Below, piece by piece: positions 42,590 through 50,686 of a stretch of 64,000 bases of DNA (its first letter is position 1; every line of letters begins with the position of its first letter). The stretch covers positions 3,518,001 to 3,582,000 of the forward strand of contig NZ_JAPNJW010000001.1 of assembly GCF_026626745.1 (NCBI RefSeq), read 5' to 3'. Source of the DNA: Nannocystis sp. RBIL2. Lineage in GTDB: Bacteria; Myxococcota_A; Polyangia; Nannocystales; Nannocystaceae. The position numbers and the translations under genes were made by a program. The notes under the pieces were generated by a model that had not been told where the DNA came from, made no database searches, and worked only from the letters and a program-made list of their open reading frames with translations.

Positions 42590-43786
42590 ATGAGCAGCGC
42601 CCGCCAGCCGCACCTCACAGCCCGCCTCCAAGGATTCGGCACCACGATCTTCACCGAGATGACGCGCCTTGCGATTCAATTCGGCGCGGTCAACCTCGGC
42701 CAGGGCTTCCCCAACTTTGATGGACCCGACTTCATCAAAGAAGCCGCGATCGCTGCGATCCGCGCCGGCGCCAACCAGTACTCTCGCATGAGCGGCCTGC
42801 CCGAGCTGAATCGCGCGATCGCGGCGCACCAGCAGCGCTTCTACGACCTCTCTTACGATCCCGACAGTGAGGTCACCGTGTACTCCGGCGCGACCGAGGC
42901 CATCTGCGCGACGCTGCAAGCGCTGTGCGACACCGGCGACGAGGTCGTGCTGTTCGAGCCCTTCTACGACTCCTATCGCGCCAGCGTCACCATGGCCGGC
43001 GCGGTCCCGAAGGTCGTCACGCTGCACGCGCCTGACTTCGCGTACCGGCCCGAAGAGCTCGAAGCGGTCATTACCCCCAAGACTCGGGCAATTCTTCTGA
43101 ACACCCCGCACAACCCCACTGGGAAGGTTTTTACGCGCAGCGAGCTCGAGCATATCGCGAGCCTCTGCCAGCGCTTCGACCTCATCGCCATCACCGACGA
43201 AGTGTACGAGCACCTCGTGTATGAGGGCTCGCACGTGCCGCTCGCGACGCTCCCCGGGATGCGTGAGCGCACCGTGCTGATCTCCTCCTCGGGCAAGACC
43301 TTCAGCTTCACCGGCTGGAAGGTCGGACACACGTGCGCGCCTCCGGCGCTCAGCGCTGCGATTCGCTGTGCGCACCAATTCGTGACCTTCTGCACGGCTA
43401 CACCGTTCCAGCACGCGCTCGCCAAGGCCTTCGTCGCCCACGACGCCTTCTTCACCGGCCTCGTCGCCGAGTACCGCGCGCGCCGCGATCGTCTGTGCCA
43501 GGGCCTGCGCGAGCTCGGCTTCGGCGTGCTCGCGCCGGCCGGTGCGTACTTCGTCATGACCGACATCCGCCCGCTCGGATACGCCGACGACGTCGAGTTC
43601 TGCCGCATGTTGCCGGAGCAGGTCGGCGTCGCCGCGATCCCGCCGTCGTCGTTCTACGAGCGCCCGGCGAACGGCCGTCACCTGGTGCGCTGGGCCTTCT
43701 GCAAGACCGACGACGTGCTCGACGAGGGCCTGCGTCGCCTGCAGAAGCTGCCGCGCCGCGCGCCGCTGGCGAGCGCGGGCGGATAG
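42590..43786 (+). CDS. Methionine/glutamine transaminase K-type aminotransferase
   Basis: 398 residues. PLP-dependent; NLGQGFPNFDGPDFIKEAA, SGATEAICATLQAL, NTPHNPTGKVF, ITDEVYEHL and the PLP-lysine motif SSSGKTFSFTGWKVG are those of kynurenine/glutamine transaminase K and bacterial methionine aminotransferase (YbdL). The following gene is an omega-amidase-like nitrilase; this pairing is a known salvage route for 2-oxo acids such as 4-methylthio-2-oxobutyrate. Codon use and base composition are slightly less extreme than the neighbours. Confidence 0.88.
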   Translation: MSSARQPHLTARLQGFGTTIFTEMTRLAIQFGAVNLGQGFPNFDGPDFIKEAAIAAIRAGANQYSRMSGLPELNRAIAAHQQRFYDLSYDPDSEVTVYSGATEAICATLQALCDTGDEVVLFEPFYDSYRASVTMAGAVPKVVTLHAPDFAYRPEELEAVITPKTRAILLNTPHNPTGKVFTRSELEHIASLCQRFDLIAITDEVYEHLVYEGSHVPLATLPGMRERTVLISSSGKTFSFTGWKVGHTCAPPALSAAIRCAHQFVTFCTATPFQHALAKAFVAHDAFFTGLVAEYRARRDRLCQGLRELGFGVLAPAGAYFVMTDIRPLGYADDVEFCRMLPEQVGVAAIPPSSFYERPANGRHLVRWAFCKTDDVLDEGLRRLQKLPRRAPLASAGG

Positions 43787-43831
43787 ACTATCACGCATGA
43801 CCCGAAGGACAGCACGCAGGGGGACCGGAGC

Positions 43832-44596
43832 ATGAAGATCGCGGCGATCCAGAGCGACATCGCGTGGGAGGACCCGGAGGCCAACTTCACTCGCCTGCGC
43901 CCGTGGGTGGCCGCGGCGGCCGCCGCGGGCGCCAAGCTGGTGGTGCTGCCCGAGATGTTCGCCTGCGGCTTCTCGATGACGACCGCCAAGATCGCCGAGC
44001 CGCCCGGCGGGCCCTCGACCCGCTTCCTCGAGCACCAGGCGCGTCAGCACGACCTGTGGATCTGCGGCAGCGTGCCCGAGGTGCCGCTCGGCGAGGCCAA
44101 GCCCTACAACACGCTCGTGCTCGCCAGCCCGCACGGCCAGGTCGTCCGCTACCGCAAGATCCACCCGTTCTCGTTCGCCAAGGAGCACGAGCACTACGGC
44201 GCCGGCAGCGACCACATCACCGTCGACGTCGAAGGCCTGCGCTGCACCCTGTTCGTCTGCTACGACCTCCGCTTCGCCGACGAGTTCTGGGGCCGCGCCG
44301 AGCAGACCGACGCCTACGTCGTGGTCGCCAACTGGCCCGAGCGCCGGCGCCACCACTGGACCACCCTGCTGCAGGCCCGTGCGATCGAGAACCAGGCCTA
44401 CGTCGTCGGCGTCAACCGCGTCGGCCACGGCAACGGCCTCGACTACAGCGGCGACAGCCGCATCGTCGACCCCTGGGGCGAGGTGCTCGCGGCCGCCGCC
44501 GGCGGGGAGACGATGGTGCTCGCCGACGTCCGCCCCGAGGTCGTCCGCGACGCGCGCGAGCGCTTCCCTGTCCTCAAAGACAGGCGCAAGCCCTAG
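43832..44596 (+). CDS. Omega-amidase / nitrilase-superfamily carbon-nitrogen hydrolase
   Basis: 254 residues. Nitrilase Glu-Lys-Cys triad: Glu in LPEMFACGFSM, Lys in RYRKIHPFSFAKEHEHY and Cys in FVCYDLRFADEFW. The sequence pattern is that of YafV/NIT2 omega-amidases, which hydrolyse 2-oxoglutaramate or 2-oxosuccinamate. Located 45 bp after the transaminase on the same strand, so the two likely act in sequence: transamination with glutamine, then removal of the 2-oxoglutaramate. Ribosome site GGGGGACCGGAG upstream. Dispersed palindromes lie upstream (43797) and downstream (44616, 44679). Confidence 0.9.
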   Translation: MKIAAIQSDIAWEDPEANFTRLRPWVAAAAAAGAKLVVLPEMFACGFSMTTAKIAEPPGGPSTRFLEHQARQHDLWICGSVPEVPLGEAKPYNTLVLASPHGQVVRYRKIHPFSFAKEHEHYGAGSDHITVDVEGLRCTLFVCYDLRFADEFWGRAEQTDAYVVVANWPERRRHHWTTLLQARAIENQAYVVGVNRVGHGNGLDYSGDSRIVDPWGEVLAAAAGGETMVLADVRPEVVRDARERFPVLKDRRKP

Positions 44597-44611
44597 CCGC
44601 GTCGCCCGCTC

Positions 44612-44635
44612 CCACCTGCCCCGAAGGACAGGTGG
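44612..44635 (+). terminator. Hairpin after the omega-amidase gene
   Basis: CCACCTG (44612-44618) pairs with CAGGTGG (44629-44635) and encloses a one-mismatch dispersed palindrome (CTGCCC-cgaa-GGACAG). It is 16 bp past the stop. No T run, so termination is only likely. Confidence 0.4.
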
Positions 44636-44700
44636 AACCTCCGGCCGCCGCGCCGCCTCGCGCGGGCCCGCCGACAGGCTGTCCGCACAGACATGTCCCA

Positions 44701-45162
44701 TCAGACATCCTCGCCGAGCGCCAGCAGCGCGGCGCGAGTGATCACCAGCGGCGTGAACGTCAGCGCCCCGAAGCCGCACGCGACCGTCTGCCGGGCCCAC
44801 GCCGCGTCGTCGTCGCCGACGATCGCCAGCAGCGCGGCCGGCCCGCCGCGGCGCAGCCCGAGCAGCGCCGCGTAGCACGGCCACAGGTACGCCCGCGCCT
44901 GCTCCTCGCGCGCGGGCGGGACCACCACCGCCAGCCACGTCGACGGCCCGCCGAGCCGGTGGAGCGCGAACGCCAGGTCGGCCGACCACTCGTGCCCGTG
45001 GGCGTAAAGCTGAGTATCGCCGACGTCGACCGGCTCGGCCCGGGCCGGCTGCTCGAGCTCCCAGCCGAGCAGGCGGTGCAGCGCGAGGACGACAAGCTCG
45101 GGCCGGCGATGCAGGAGGCCGAGGACTGGATCGACGGGCGAGGCGCACACCCGCGGGGCCAT
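44701..45162 (-). CDS. Short protein resembling the Rpn/PD-(D/E)XK-like family, probably a truncated copy
   Basis: 153 residues from the ATG at 45162. The order SADLAFALHR, WLAVVVPPARE, YLWPCYAALLGLRRGGPAALL, LAIVGDDDAAWARQ and FGALTFTPLVI resembles the N-terminal part of a family of roughly 300-residue actinobacterial/myxobacterial proteins linked to recombination-promoting nucleases. In those the central strand reads VEVQ; here it is VVVPP, so the putative catalytic Glu is missing. The usual C-terminal half is also absent. I judge it a shortened, probably inactive member; family assignment is from memory and tentative. Confidence 0.4.
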   Translation of the reverse strand: MAPRVCASPVDPVLGLLHRRPELVVLALHRLLGWELEQPARAEPVDVGDTQLYAHGHEWSADLAFALHRLGGPSTWLAVVVPPAREEQARAYLWPCYAALLGLRRGGPAALLAIVGDDDAAWARQTVACGFGALTFTPLVITRAALLALGEDV

Positions 45163-45278
45163 GCACGCCGCGCCGCGGCCCGGGCTCGCGCGAAATCCCC
45201 TGTCCTTTCGCGCAGCCGCCTCACCCGACCCGTCCCGCCCGCGGGACACGTCCAGCCGGCGGGACGCGCTGCCGGGCC

Positions 45279-45782
45279 CTACTCGGCCGGCACGTGGACC
45301 ACGAGGTCGCCGCCCTTGCGCTTCAGGCACACCGCGCACGCGTCGGGCACCAGCGCCTCCTCGTAGCGCGGCTCGAAGGTCTCCTCGACCACCGCCTCGC
45401 CGTCGCGCTCGACCGCGACCACGAACTTCGCCGGGCCGCTCCAGGTGTTGCCGCGGATCTCGAGCACCTCGATCTGAAGGCCGGTCTCACCCGCGTGGGC
45501 CACGATCGACAGGGTGCCGTCGTCCTCGCCGTCCTCGAAGGGGGTGAAGAAGTCGAGCGCGCAGTCCTCGGCCGGCAGCGCGCAGCTCCACGTCTCCTCG
45601 GCGTAGTCGGTGGCCACGCGGAACGTGTACGCCCCGGCCCGCAGCCGCCCGCCGGGCTGGCCGTCGTCGACCACGGTGAGCGGCACGGAGGCCTCGCAGC
45701 TCGAGTTCATGCAGATCCCCGACGACTTGTTGCAGCCCGCCGCCGCGAGAACCAGTCCCAAGAACCATGTCCGTTGCAGCAT
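45279..45782 (-). CDS. Small lipoprotein
   Basis: 167 residues. Signal with lipobox LAAAGC (Cys17), then an 150-residue beta-rich acidic domain with cysteines in CMNSSC, WSCALPAEDC, and a CAVC motif near the C-terminus (DACAVCLKRKGG). Strong ribosome site AGGAGAGG right before the ATG at 45782. No known family. It lies in a run of lipoprotein genes on the same strand. Confidence 0.75.
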   Translation of the reverse strand: MLQRTWFLGLVLAAAGCNKSSGICMNSSCEASVPLTVVDDGQPGGRLRAGAYTFRVATDYAEETWSCALPAEDCALDFFTPFEDGEDDGTLSIVAHAGETGLQIEVLEIRGNTWSGPAKFVVAVERDGEAVVEETFEPRYEEALVPDACAVCLKRKGGDLVVHVPAE

Positions 45783-45993
45783 GTCCTCTCCTTCATGCCC
45801 TCAAGAGCATCCGCGGCGACAGCAGCACCGTGTCGCGCGCCCCCGCCGGCTCGCCCGCGACCATGCTCCTGTCGCCGACTTCGATCGGGCCGAAGCGCCG
45901 ATTCGCGCGGCCGATCTGCCGCAAGAGCGTCCGCTGGAGGCTCGCCAAGCCCGGCCGGCATACCAGGGCGGGGGCGGCGCAGCAACCGCCTGT

Positions 45994-46614
45994 TCACAGG
46001 ACCGAGCGCACGAGCGCGACCAGCCGCGGCGCCTCGCGCACGAGGTCGGCCAGCGCGACGTCGCGGCGCGAACGGAACACGAAGCCGATGAGCCGGTCGT
46101 GCTGGCGCCACATCACCAGGTATGCCGACTCCGAGCTCGTGCGGCCGAGGTCGACGCTCGACAGCTGCTTGAAGCCGACCGAGAGGCCATCGATGAGCTC
46201 GACGCGCGGCATGCCCTGGATCGCCGCGTCGGCCTCCGCTCGCCGCACCGCCAGCTCCGACGAGCCGCCCGGCACCTCCTGGTAGATCGGCTCGAACTGC
46301 GTGCTGGTGTCGACCGCGCCCCCGAGGGCTCGCCCGATCTCCACCGCCACCGGCACCACCTGCTCGCCCTTCTGCAGCACCGCCTCGATGCCCGACGACG
46401 ACGCCTCCGCGCCCTGGCGCAACCAGGCCTTGGCCGCCTCGGACAGCTCGCCGAGGCCGAGCTGCCCCGCCCAGGCGCGGGCCGCCCGCGCCGCCTCCGC
46501 GGTGCGCGAGCCGGCCATCTCGGCCATCTCCGCGGCCCGCGTGCGGCCCTCGGGCGCGTCGCACCCGGAGACGGCCGCTCCGACCAGGAGCCATGTCCAC
46601 AGCCGACTTCGCAC
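45994..46614 (-). CDS. Lipoprotein with helical N-terminal region
   Basis: 206 residues. Signal ending in GAAVSGC (Cys18), then an Ala/Glu/Arg-rich helical region (about 20-100) that may form a coiled coil, then a domain of mixed sequence (QFEPIYQEVPGGSSEL, MWRQHDRLIGFVFRSRRD). No family recognised. Starts with GTG at 46614, divergent from the UbiB-like gene 60 bp away. Confidence 0.7.
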   Translation of the reverse strand: MRSRLWTWLLVGAAVSGCDAPEGRTRAAEMAEMAGSRTAEAARAARAWAGQLGLGELSEAAKAWLRQGAEASSSGIEAVLQKGEQVVPVAVEIGRALGGAVDTSTQFEPIYQEVPGGSSELAVRRAEADAAIQGMPRVELIDGLSVGFKQLSSVDLGRTSSESAYLVMWRQHDRLIGFVFRSRRDVALADLVREAPRLVALVRSVL

Positions 46615-46661
46615 GCCTCAAGTCTAGCAGATCCAGCGCCGCTGCCTGACGCCGGTCTCGG

Positions 46662-46667
46662 TATACT
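46662..46667 (+). promoter_or_regulatory. -10 element (TATACT) of a leaderless kinase-like gene
   Basis: TATACT ends 8 bases before the GTG at 46676. There is no ribosome site between, so the mRNA would start at or close to the codon. Confidence 0.45.
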
Positions 46668-46675
46668 GCGCGCGC

Positions 46676-48364
46676 GTGTCCGTCCTGCGCACGATCGTCA
46701 GCTCCTCGCGCGCCCTCGTCACCGGCGCCAAGGACGTCGCCCGCTTCCGCGAGATCGCCACCGTCTTCGTGCGTCACGGCTTCGGCTGGTGGGTCGCCCA
46801 GCTCAAGCTCCGACGCGAGCTGCAGATCGAGCTCACCGGTGGCGAGCTGACCCGCGCCACCGTCGGCAGCGCCGACACCGGCAAGCGCCTCGTCGCCGCG
46901 TTTACGCAGCTCGGCCCGACCTTCGTCAAGCTCGGCCAGATCCTCTCGACCCGGCCCGACCTGCTGTCCGACGCCGTCATCCGCGAGCTCACCTGTCTGC
47001 AAGACCAGGTCTCGCCCCTGCCCTTCGAGCAGATCGAGGCCCAGCTGCGCAGCAACCTCGGGCCCAAGTGGCGCGAGCAGTTCGCCGAGATCGACGAGGC
47101 CCCGCTGGCCTCGGCCAGCATCGCCCAGGTCCACCGCGCCACCCTCAAGACCGGCGAGCGCGTGGTCCTCAAGGTCCAGCGGCCCGGCCTGCGCCCGAAG
47201 ATCGCCAGCGACCTCAACATCTTGCTGGCGACCGCCGGCTACGTCGAGGAGGCCTTCCCCGAGGCCGCGGCGATGGACCTCGTCGGCGTCATCCGCGGGT
47301 TCGCCAAGTCGCTCGCGCAGGAGCTCGACTTCTGCGTCGAGGCCCGCAACATCGCCCGCTTCCACCGCAACTTCTCGAGCGACGACAACGTCCGCGTCCC
47401 CACCGTCTACGACGCGCTCAGCACCGAGGAGGTGCTGTGCATGGAGTTCGTCGAGGGCCGCAAGTTCAGCGAGGTGCTGCAGTCCGGCGAGGACACCCGC
47501 CCGCTCGTCGAGGTGTACTTCAAGACCGCCTACAAGATGCTGTTCATCGACGGCTTTTTCCACGGCGACCTGCACCCCGGCAACGTGTTCGTGCAGGAGG
47601 GCGGCCGCCTGGCGATCATCGACTGCGGCATGGTCGGCCGCCTGTCGCCGTCGATGAAGGACAAGCTGATCGACATCCTGTGGGCGGTCATGTCGGAGGA
47701 CATGGAGGCGCTGGCGCGCTCGTTCTACGCCCTGGCGATCCCGACCGCCGGCAAGGTCGACTACGCCGCGTTCGAGGCCGACGTGGTCGAGATCGCCGAG
47801 CGCTACCTCGGCGGCGTGCCGCTGTCGGAGCTGCAGATCGGCGAGCTGTTCGGCGAGCTCGTCGCCGGCGCCACGCGCCACCGCGTGCGCATGCCGACCG
47901 ACTTCACGATGATGTTCAAGGCGATCCTCACCACCGAAGGCCTGGCCCGCTCGATCGCCCCCGACGTCGACCCGCTCGAGCAGGCGCGTCCGTTCATCTC
48001 GCAGATGATCCAGGACCGCTACAGCAGCGAGCGGATCAAGCAGACCCTGCTGGCCGACTTCCACCTGCTGTCCCGCGCGGCCCACAGCCTGCCGCAGCGC
48101 TTGCCCGCGCTGCTCGAGGACGTCCACGAGGGCCGCCTCGCCGTCGGCCTCGCGCCCGCGTCGCTGACGGCGCTCGACAAGGCGGCCGAGCGGCGCATGA
48201 ACCAGGGCGTACGCGCCGCGCTGACGATCACTTGCATCGCCTGCGGCACGTACGCCCTCGGCCTCGGTCTGCCGGCGACGTCGCCGATCGGGATCCCGTG
48301 GATCTCGACCGTGTTCTACGCGGCCGCCGCCTACGGCGTGATCGGCCTGCGCTGGCGCTCGTGA
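46676..48364 (+). CDS. ABC1/UbiB-family atypical kinase
   Basis: 562 residues. The family motifs are all present: KxGQ (FVKLGQILSTRPDLL), Ala-rich loop PLASASIAQVHRA, the catalytic DLHPGN and IDCGMVG. Two hydrophobic helices end the protein (TITCIACGTYALGLGL, ISTVFYAAAAYGVIGL), which anchor it in the inner membrane. UbiB-type proteins support quinone biosynthesis or lipid homeostasis. No ubi or men gene is near, so the target is unknown. Confidence 0.92.
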   Translation: MSVLRTIVSSSRALVTGAKDVARFREIATVFVRHGFGWWVAQLKLRRELQIELTGGELTRATVGSADTGKRLVAAFTQLGPTFVKLGQILSTRPDLLSDAVIRELTCLQDQVSPLPFEQIEAQLRSNLGPKWREQFAEIDEAPLASASIAQVHRATLKTGERVVLKVQRPGLRPKIASDLNILLATAGYVEEAFPEAAAMDLVGVIRGFAKSLAQELDFCVEARNIARFHRNFSSDDNVRVPTVYDALSTEEVLCMEFVEGRKFSEVLQSGEDTRPLVEVYFKTAYKMLFIDGFFHGDLHPGNVFVQEGGRLAIIDCGMVGRLSPSMKDKLIDILWAVMSEDMEALARSFYALAIPTAGKVDYAAFEADVVEIAERYLGGVPLSELQIGELFGELVAGATRHRVRMPTDFTMMFKAILTTEGLARSIAPDVDPLEQARPFISQMIQDRYSSERIKQTLLADFHLLSRAAHSLPQRLPALLEDVHEGRLAVGLAPASLTALDKAAERRMNQGVRAALTITCIACGTYALGLGLPATSPIGIPWISTVFYAAAAYGVIGLRWRS

Positions 48365-48371
48365 GCGCGGC

Positions 48372-49145
48372 TCACTGGCAGAAGCCGGACTGACCCGGGA
48401 ACGGCAGGTCGCACACGTTGCTGGCGCAGTCCTCGTTGGTGCTGCACGGGGCGAACGTCCCGCCGTCGCTGCAGTAGCCGACCACCGCGTTGGGCTGGTC
48501 CTTGACGCACTTCCAGTCGGCCGGGCAGTTCGCCACCTCGGTGCACAGGCCGATCAGGCAGATCTTGTCCTTGTCGGGCAGAAGGCCGTTGTTGCACACC
48601 GCGCCCTCGGTGCCGGTCGGGCAGGTGTCGTCCTGCGAGCAGTACGGCAGCGTGTAGCAGCTCGCCTTGTCCTCCGATTCCTGGAAGCACACCGCGTTCG
48701 ACTCGCAACCGTCGTCGACCGGCGAGGGGGTGCACTGGGTCGGCGGCGGCGGGGTGCTGCAGAAGCCGCTCTTGCACACCTGGCCCTCGGCGCAAGGCAC
48801 CTCGGGGCAGGTCGTGACCTCCTTGTTGTGGCACAGCATGTCGGTGTCGGTCGCGCAGAACTGGTTCTCGGCGCAGTCGCCGTCGCTGGTGCAGCCGATC
48901 GCGCAGATGCCGTTCCAGCAGAACTGGCCGTCCGGGCAGGCGTTGGCGGCGCTGCAGGGCGCGTTCGGATCGCCGCTGGGATCGCCGCTGGGATCGGTCG
49001 GGGTGCCGCTGGGATTGGTCGAAGCGGTCGAGGCGCCGTCGGTCTCGTCCGAGCTGTCGGTGCCGTCGCCGAGCGAGGCGTTGCAGGCCGCGAGGCACAG
49101 GGCGGCGAAGAGCGAGCGGAGCTTCAAGGTAGTCGTGGTCTTCAT
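48372..49145 (-). CDS. Cysteine-rich lipoprotein
   Basis: 257 residues. Signal LRSLFAALCLAAC, lipobox LCLAAC, then a linker of Asp/Ser/Pro/Gly with three PSGDP-like repeats, then about 24 cysteines in short repeats such as CPDGQFCWNGICAIGC, DGDCAENQFC and NEDCASNVC. These resemble EGF-like or Dickkopf-type repeats of secreted myxobacterial proteins. Start at 49145; a second ATG at 49166 is possible. Convergent with the UbiB gene, 8 bp apart. Function unknown. Confidence 0.8.
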   Translation of the reverse strand: MKTTTTLKLRSLFAALCLAACNASLGDGTDSSDETDGASTASTNPSGTPTDPSGDPSGDPNAPCSAANACPDGQFCWNGICAIGCTSDGDCAENQFCATDTDMLCHNKEVTTCPEVPCAEGQVCKSGFCSTPPPPTQCTPSPVDDGCESNAVCFQESEDKASCYTLPYCSQDDTCPTGTEGAVCNNGLLPDKDKICLIGLCTEVANCPADWKCVKDQPNAVVGYCSDGGTFAPCSTNEDCASNVCDLPFPGQSGFCQ

Positions 49146-49292
49146 GGCGTCGTTCTCTCGTTCCATCGGTTCGTTACCGCGGCGGCGATTTTTCAGCGGA
49201 GCGGAGCCCTGAGGTTCCTCAACCCGAGGCCCGCGTGAGCCAGTGAATACGCAGCGCGGCTATCTGCCCGGAAATTCCATCTTTAGACATGA

Positions 49293-49323
49293 CAAAAGAG
49301 ACATGTACGATCGTACATGTCTC
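49293..49323 (-). terminator. Perfect 26-bp palindrome with U tract
   Basis: GAGACATGTACGA followed by its exact complement TCGTACATGTCTC (49298-49323), then TTTT on the reverse strand. It is 22 bp past the end of the sigma-partner gene and fits a rho-independent terminator. The core ACATGT resembles the dispersed palindrome arms. Confidence 0.7.
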
Positions 49324-49344
49324 ACAGGGCTCTCACCGAGCTGT

Positions 49345-50103
49345 TTACGCGCCGGCGCAGCTGCTCTTGACCCGCGGCGCGTGCGTCGAGTCCGGCCACT
49401 TGTCCAGCATGTCCCGCGCGACCCGCCGCGCGTCGGCCACGCGACCCGCCAGGCACAGCGCCTCGACGTGATAGGCGAGCCGCTCCTGCACCAACTGTCC
49501 GCGGACACCGAAGCGCCGCGCGTGCTCGTCGACGCCGGCCAGGGCGCGAGCGCTGTCGCCCTGCTTGAGGGCGCCGCGGATCTGGGCGATCAGCTTCAGC
49601 TCGGCGGCGAAGTCCGCGGGCTCCTCTTCCACCGGCGCCTCGGCCTTCGCCTTGGTGCGCGGCTTCTTCTTGATCTCCTGCGGCTCTTCGGGGACCGGCT
49701 CAGGAGCGGGCGCCTCGATCACCGGAGATTTCAGCGCAGGCGCAGGCGCAGGCGCCTCCACCCCTGCGGGTGTCGGCGTCGACGCGGGAATTTCAAGCCT
49801 GGCCTCGGGGACAGCTTCGATCGGCGCCGCGACGGCCACGACCGGCGCCGCCGCGGGCCTATCGCGGGCGGCCCACACCCCGACCGCAGCCGCGATGAGC
49901 GCGAGCCCGGCGATCACCTTGAGGGTCACCCCGCCGCCCGCGGCCTTCCCGAGGGTCGCAGGCGCGACATCGGCGCCGCTCGGCGGAGCTGGCCCATGGG
50001 CCAGGCGGTGCTCGACGGCGGCCCAGATCCGGTCCTCCGCGCCCGGCTCGGGCACGGCCTCGCGTTCGGCGCGGAGCAGGTCTTCGAGCCTGTCGGACTG
50101 CAT
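49345..50103 (-). CDS. Single-pass membrane protein paired with an ECF sigma factor (anti-sigma-like)
   Basis: 252 residues. N-terminal about 60 residues cytoplasmic (LEDLLRAEREAVPEPGAEDR), one membrane helix (VTLKVIAGLALIAAAVGVWAA), a Pro/Ala/Glu linker and a C-terminal TPR-like helical region (ADFAAELKLIAQIRGALKQ, GQLVQERLAYHVEALCLAGR). Its ATG overlaps the sigma stop (TGATG). Sigma plus co-translated membrane protein is the typical sigma/anti-sigma arrangement, but no zinc-finger HxxxCxxC motif is present, so the role is inference. Confidence 0.75.
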   Translation of the reverse strand: MQSDRLEDLLRAEREAVPEPGAEDRIWAAVEHRLAHGPAPPSGADVAPATLGKAAGGGVTLKVIAGLALIAAAVGVWAARDRPAAAPVVAVAAPIEAVPEARLEIPASTPTPAGVEAPAPAPALKSPVIEAPAPEPVPEEPQEIKKKPRTKAKAEAPVEEEPADFAAELKLIAQIRGALKQGDSARALAGVDEHARRFGVRGQLVQERLAYHVEALCLAGRVADARRVARDMLDKWPDSTHAPRVKSSCAGA

Positions 50104-50639
50104 CAGCGCACCTCCGTCCGCGCCGCCGCAGGCAACGCACGCTCGAGCTGCTGCCGCGCCGCTCGCAGCCGCGAGTACACGGTGTTGACGTTGAGCCCGA
50201 GGCCGGCGGCGATCTCCTGCGCAGTCATGCCCTCGAGCTCGGCGAGGACGAACACCGCCCGGCGCTCGTCGTCGAGCTGGTCGAGCAATTTTATTAAAGT
50301 GTCGGTCGCGTCCTTGCGCGCGTAGGGGTCGGAGCCGCCGTCCTCGGCGTGGGCCTCGGCGAAGGCCTCGACGCGCCGCAGGTGCCGCGAGGCGCTGCGC
50401 CGGTGGAGCTGGACCACGCGCATGGTGATGGCGAACAGCCAGGTCCGCATCGAGGCCTCGCCGCGGAACTCGGTCAGCCTGCGCGCGACGATCAGGAACA
50501 CGTCCTGGACGACATCGTCGAGCGCGGGCGCGGGCGCGCCGAGCCGCCGGGCGCTGCGCCACACGAACTGGAAGTGCTCGCGGTAGGCCGCCACCAGCGC
50601 GGGGCTGGGCGGAGCGGCGGCTTGGGCGGCGGCGGACAT
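50103..50639 (-). CDS. ECF-type RNA polymerase sigma factor
   Basis: 178 residues. Region 2: LDDVVQDVFLIVARRLTEFR and MRTWLFAITMRVVQLHRR; region 4: LDDERRAVFVLAELEGMTAQ, EIAAGLGLNVNTVYSRLRAA. The whole has the compact ECF length. ATG at 50639. The next gene overlaps its stop and encodes a membrane protein, so envelope stress control is likely. An outer-membrane protein gene lies upstream on the same strand. Confidence 0.92.
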   Translation of the reverse strand: MSAAAQAAAPPSPALVAAYREHFQFVWRSARRLGAPAPALDDVVQDVFLIVARRLTEFRGEASMRTWLFAITMRVVQLHRRSASRHLRRVEAFAEAHAEDGGSDPYARKDATDTLIKLLDQLDDERRAVFVLAELEGMTAQEIAAGLGLNVNTVYSRLRAARQQLERALPAAARTEVR

Positions 50640-50686
50640 GGACTCGCGGGTTTGTGACCGGCTCCGCGAATTATCATCACGACGGG

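Noticed and set aside
42560..45166. Long N-terminal extension of the reverse-strand aminotransferase
   Set aside because: It is antisense to the second aminotransferase and nitrilase genes and has no domain; the real start is 42559.
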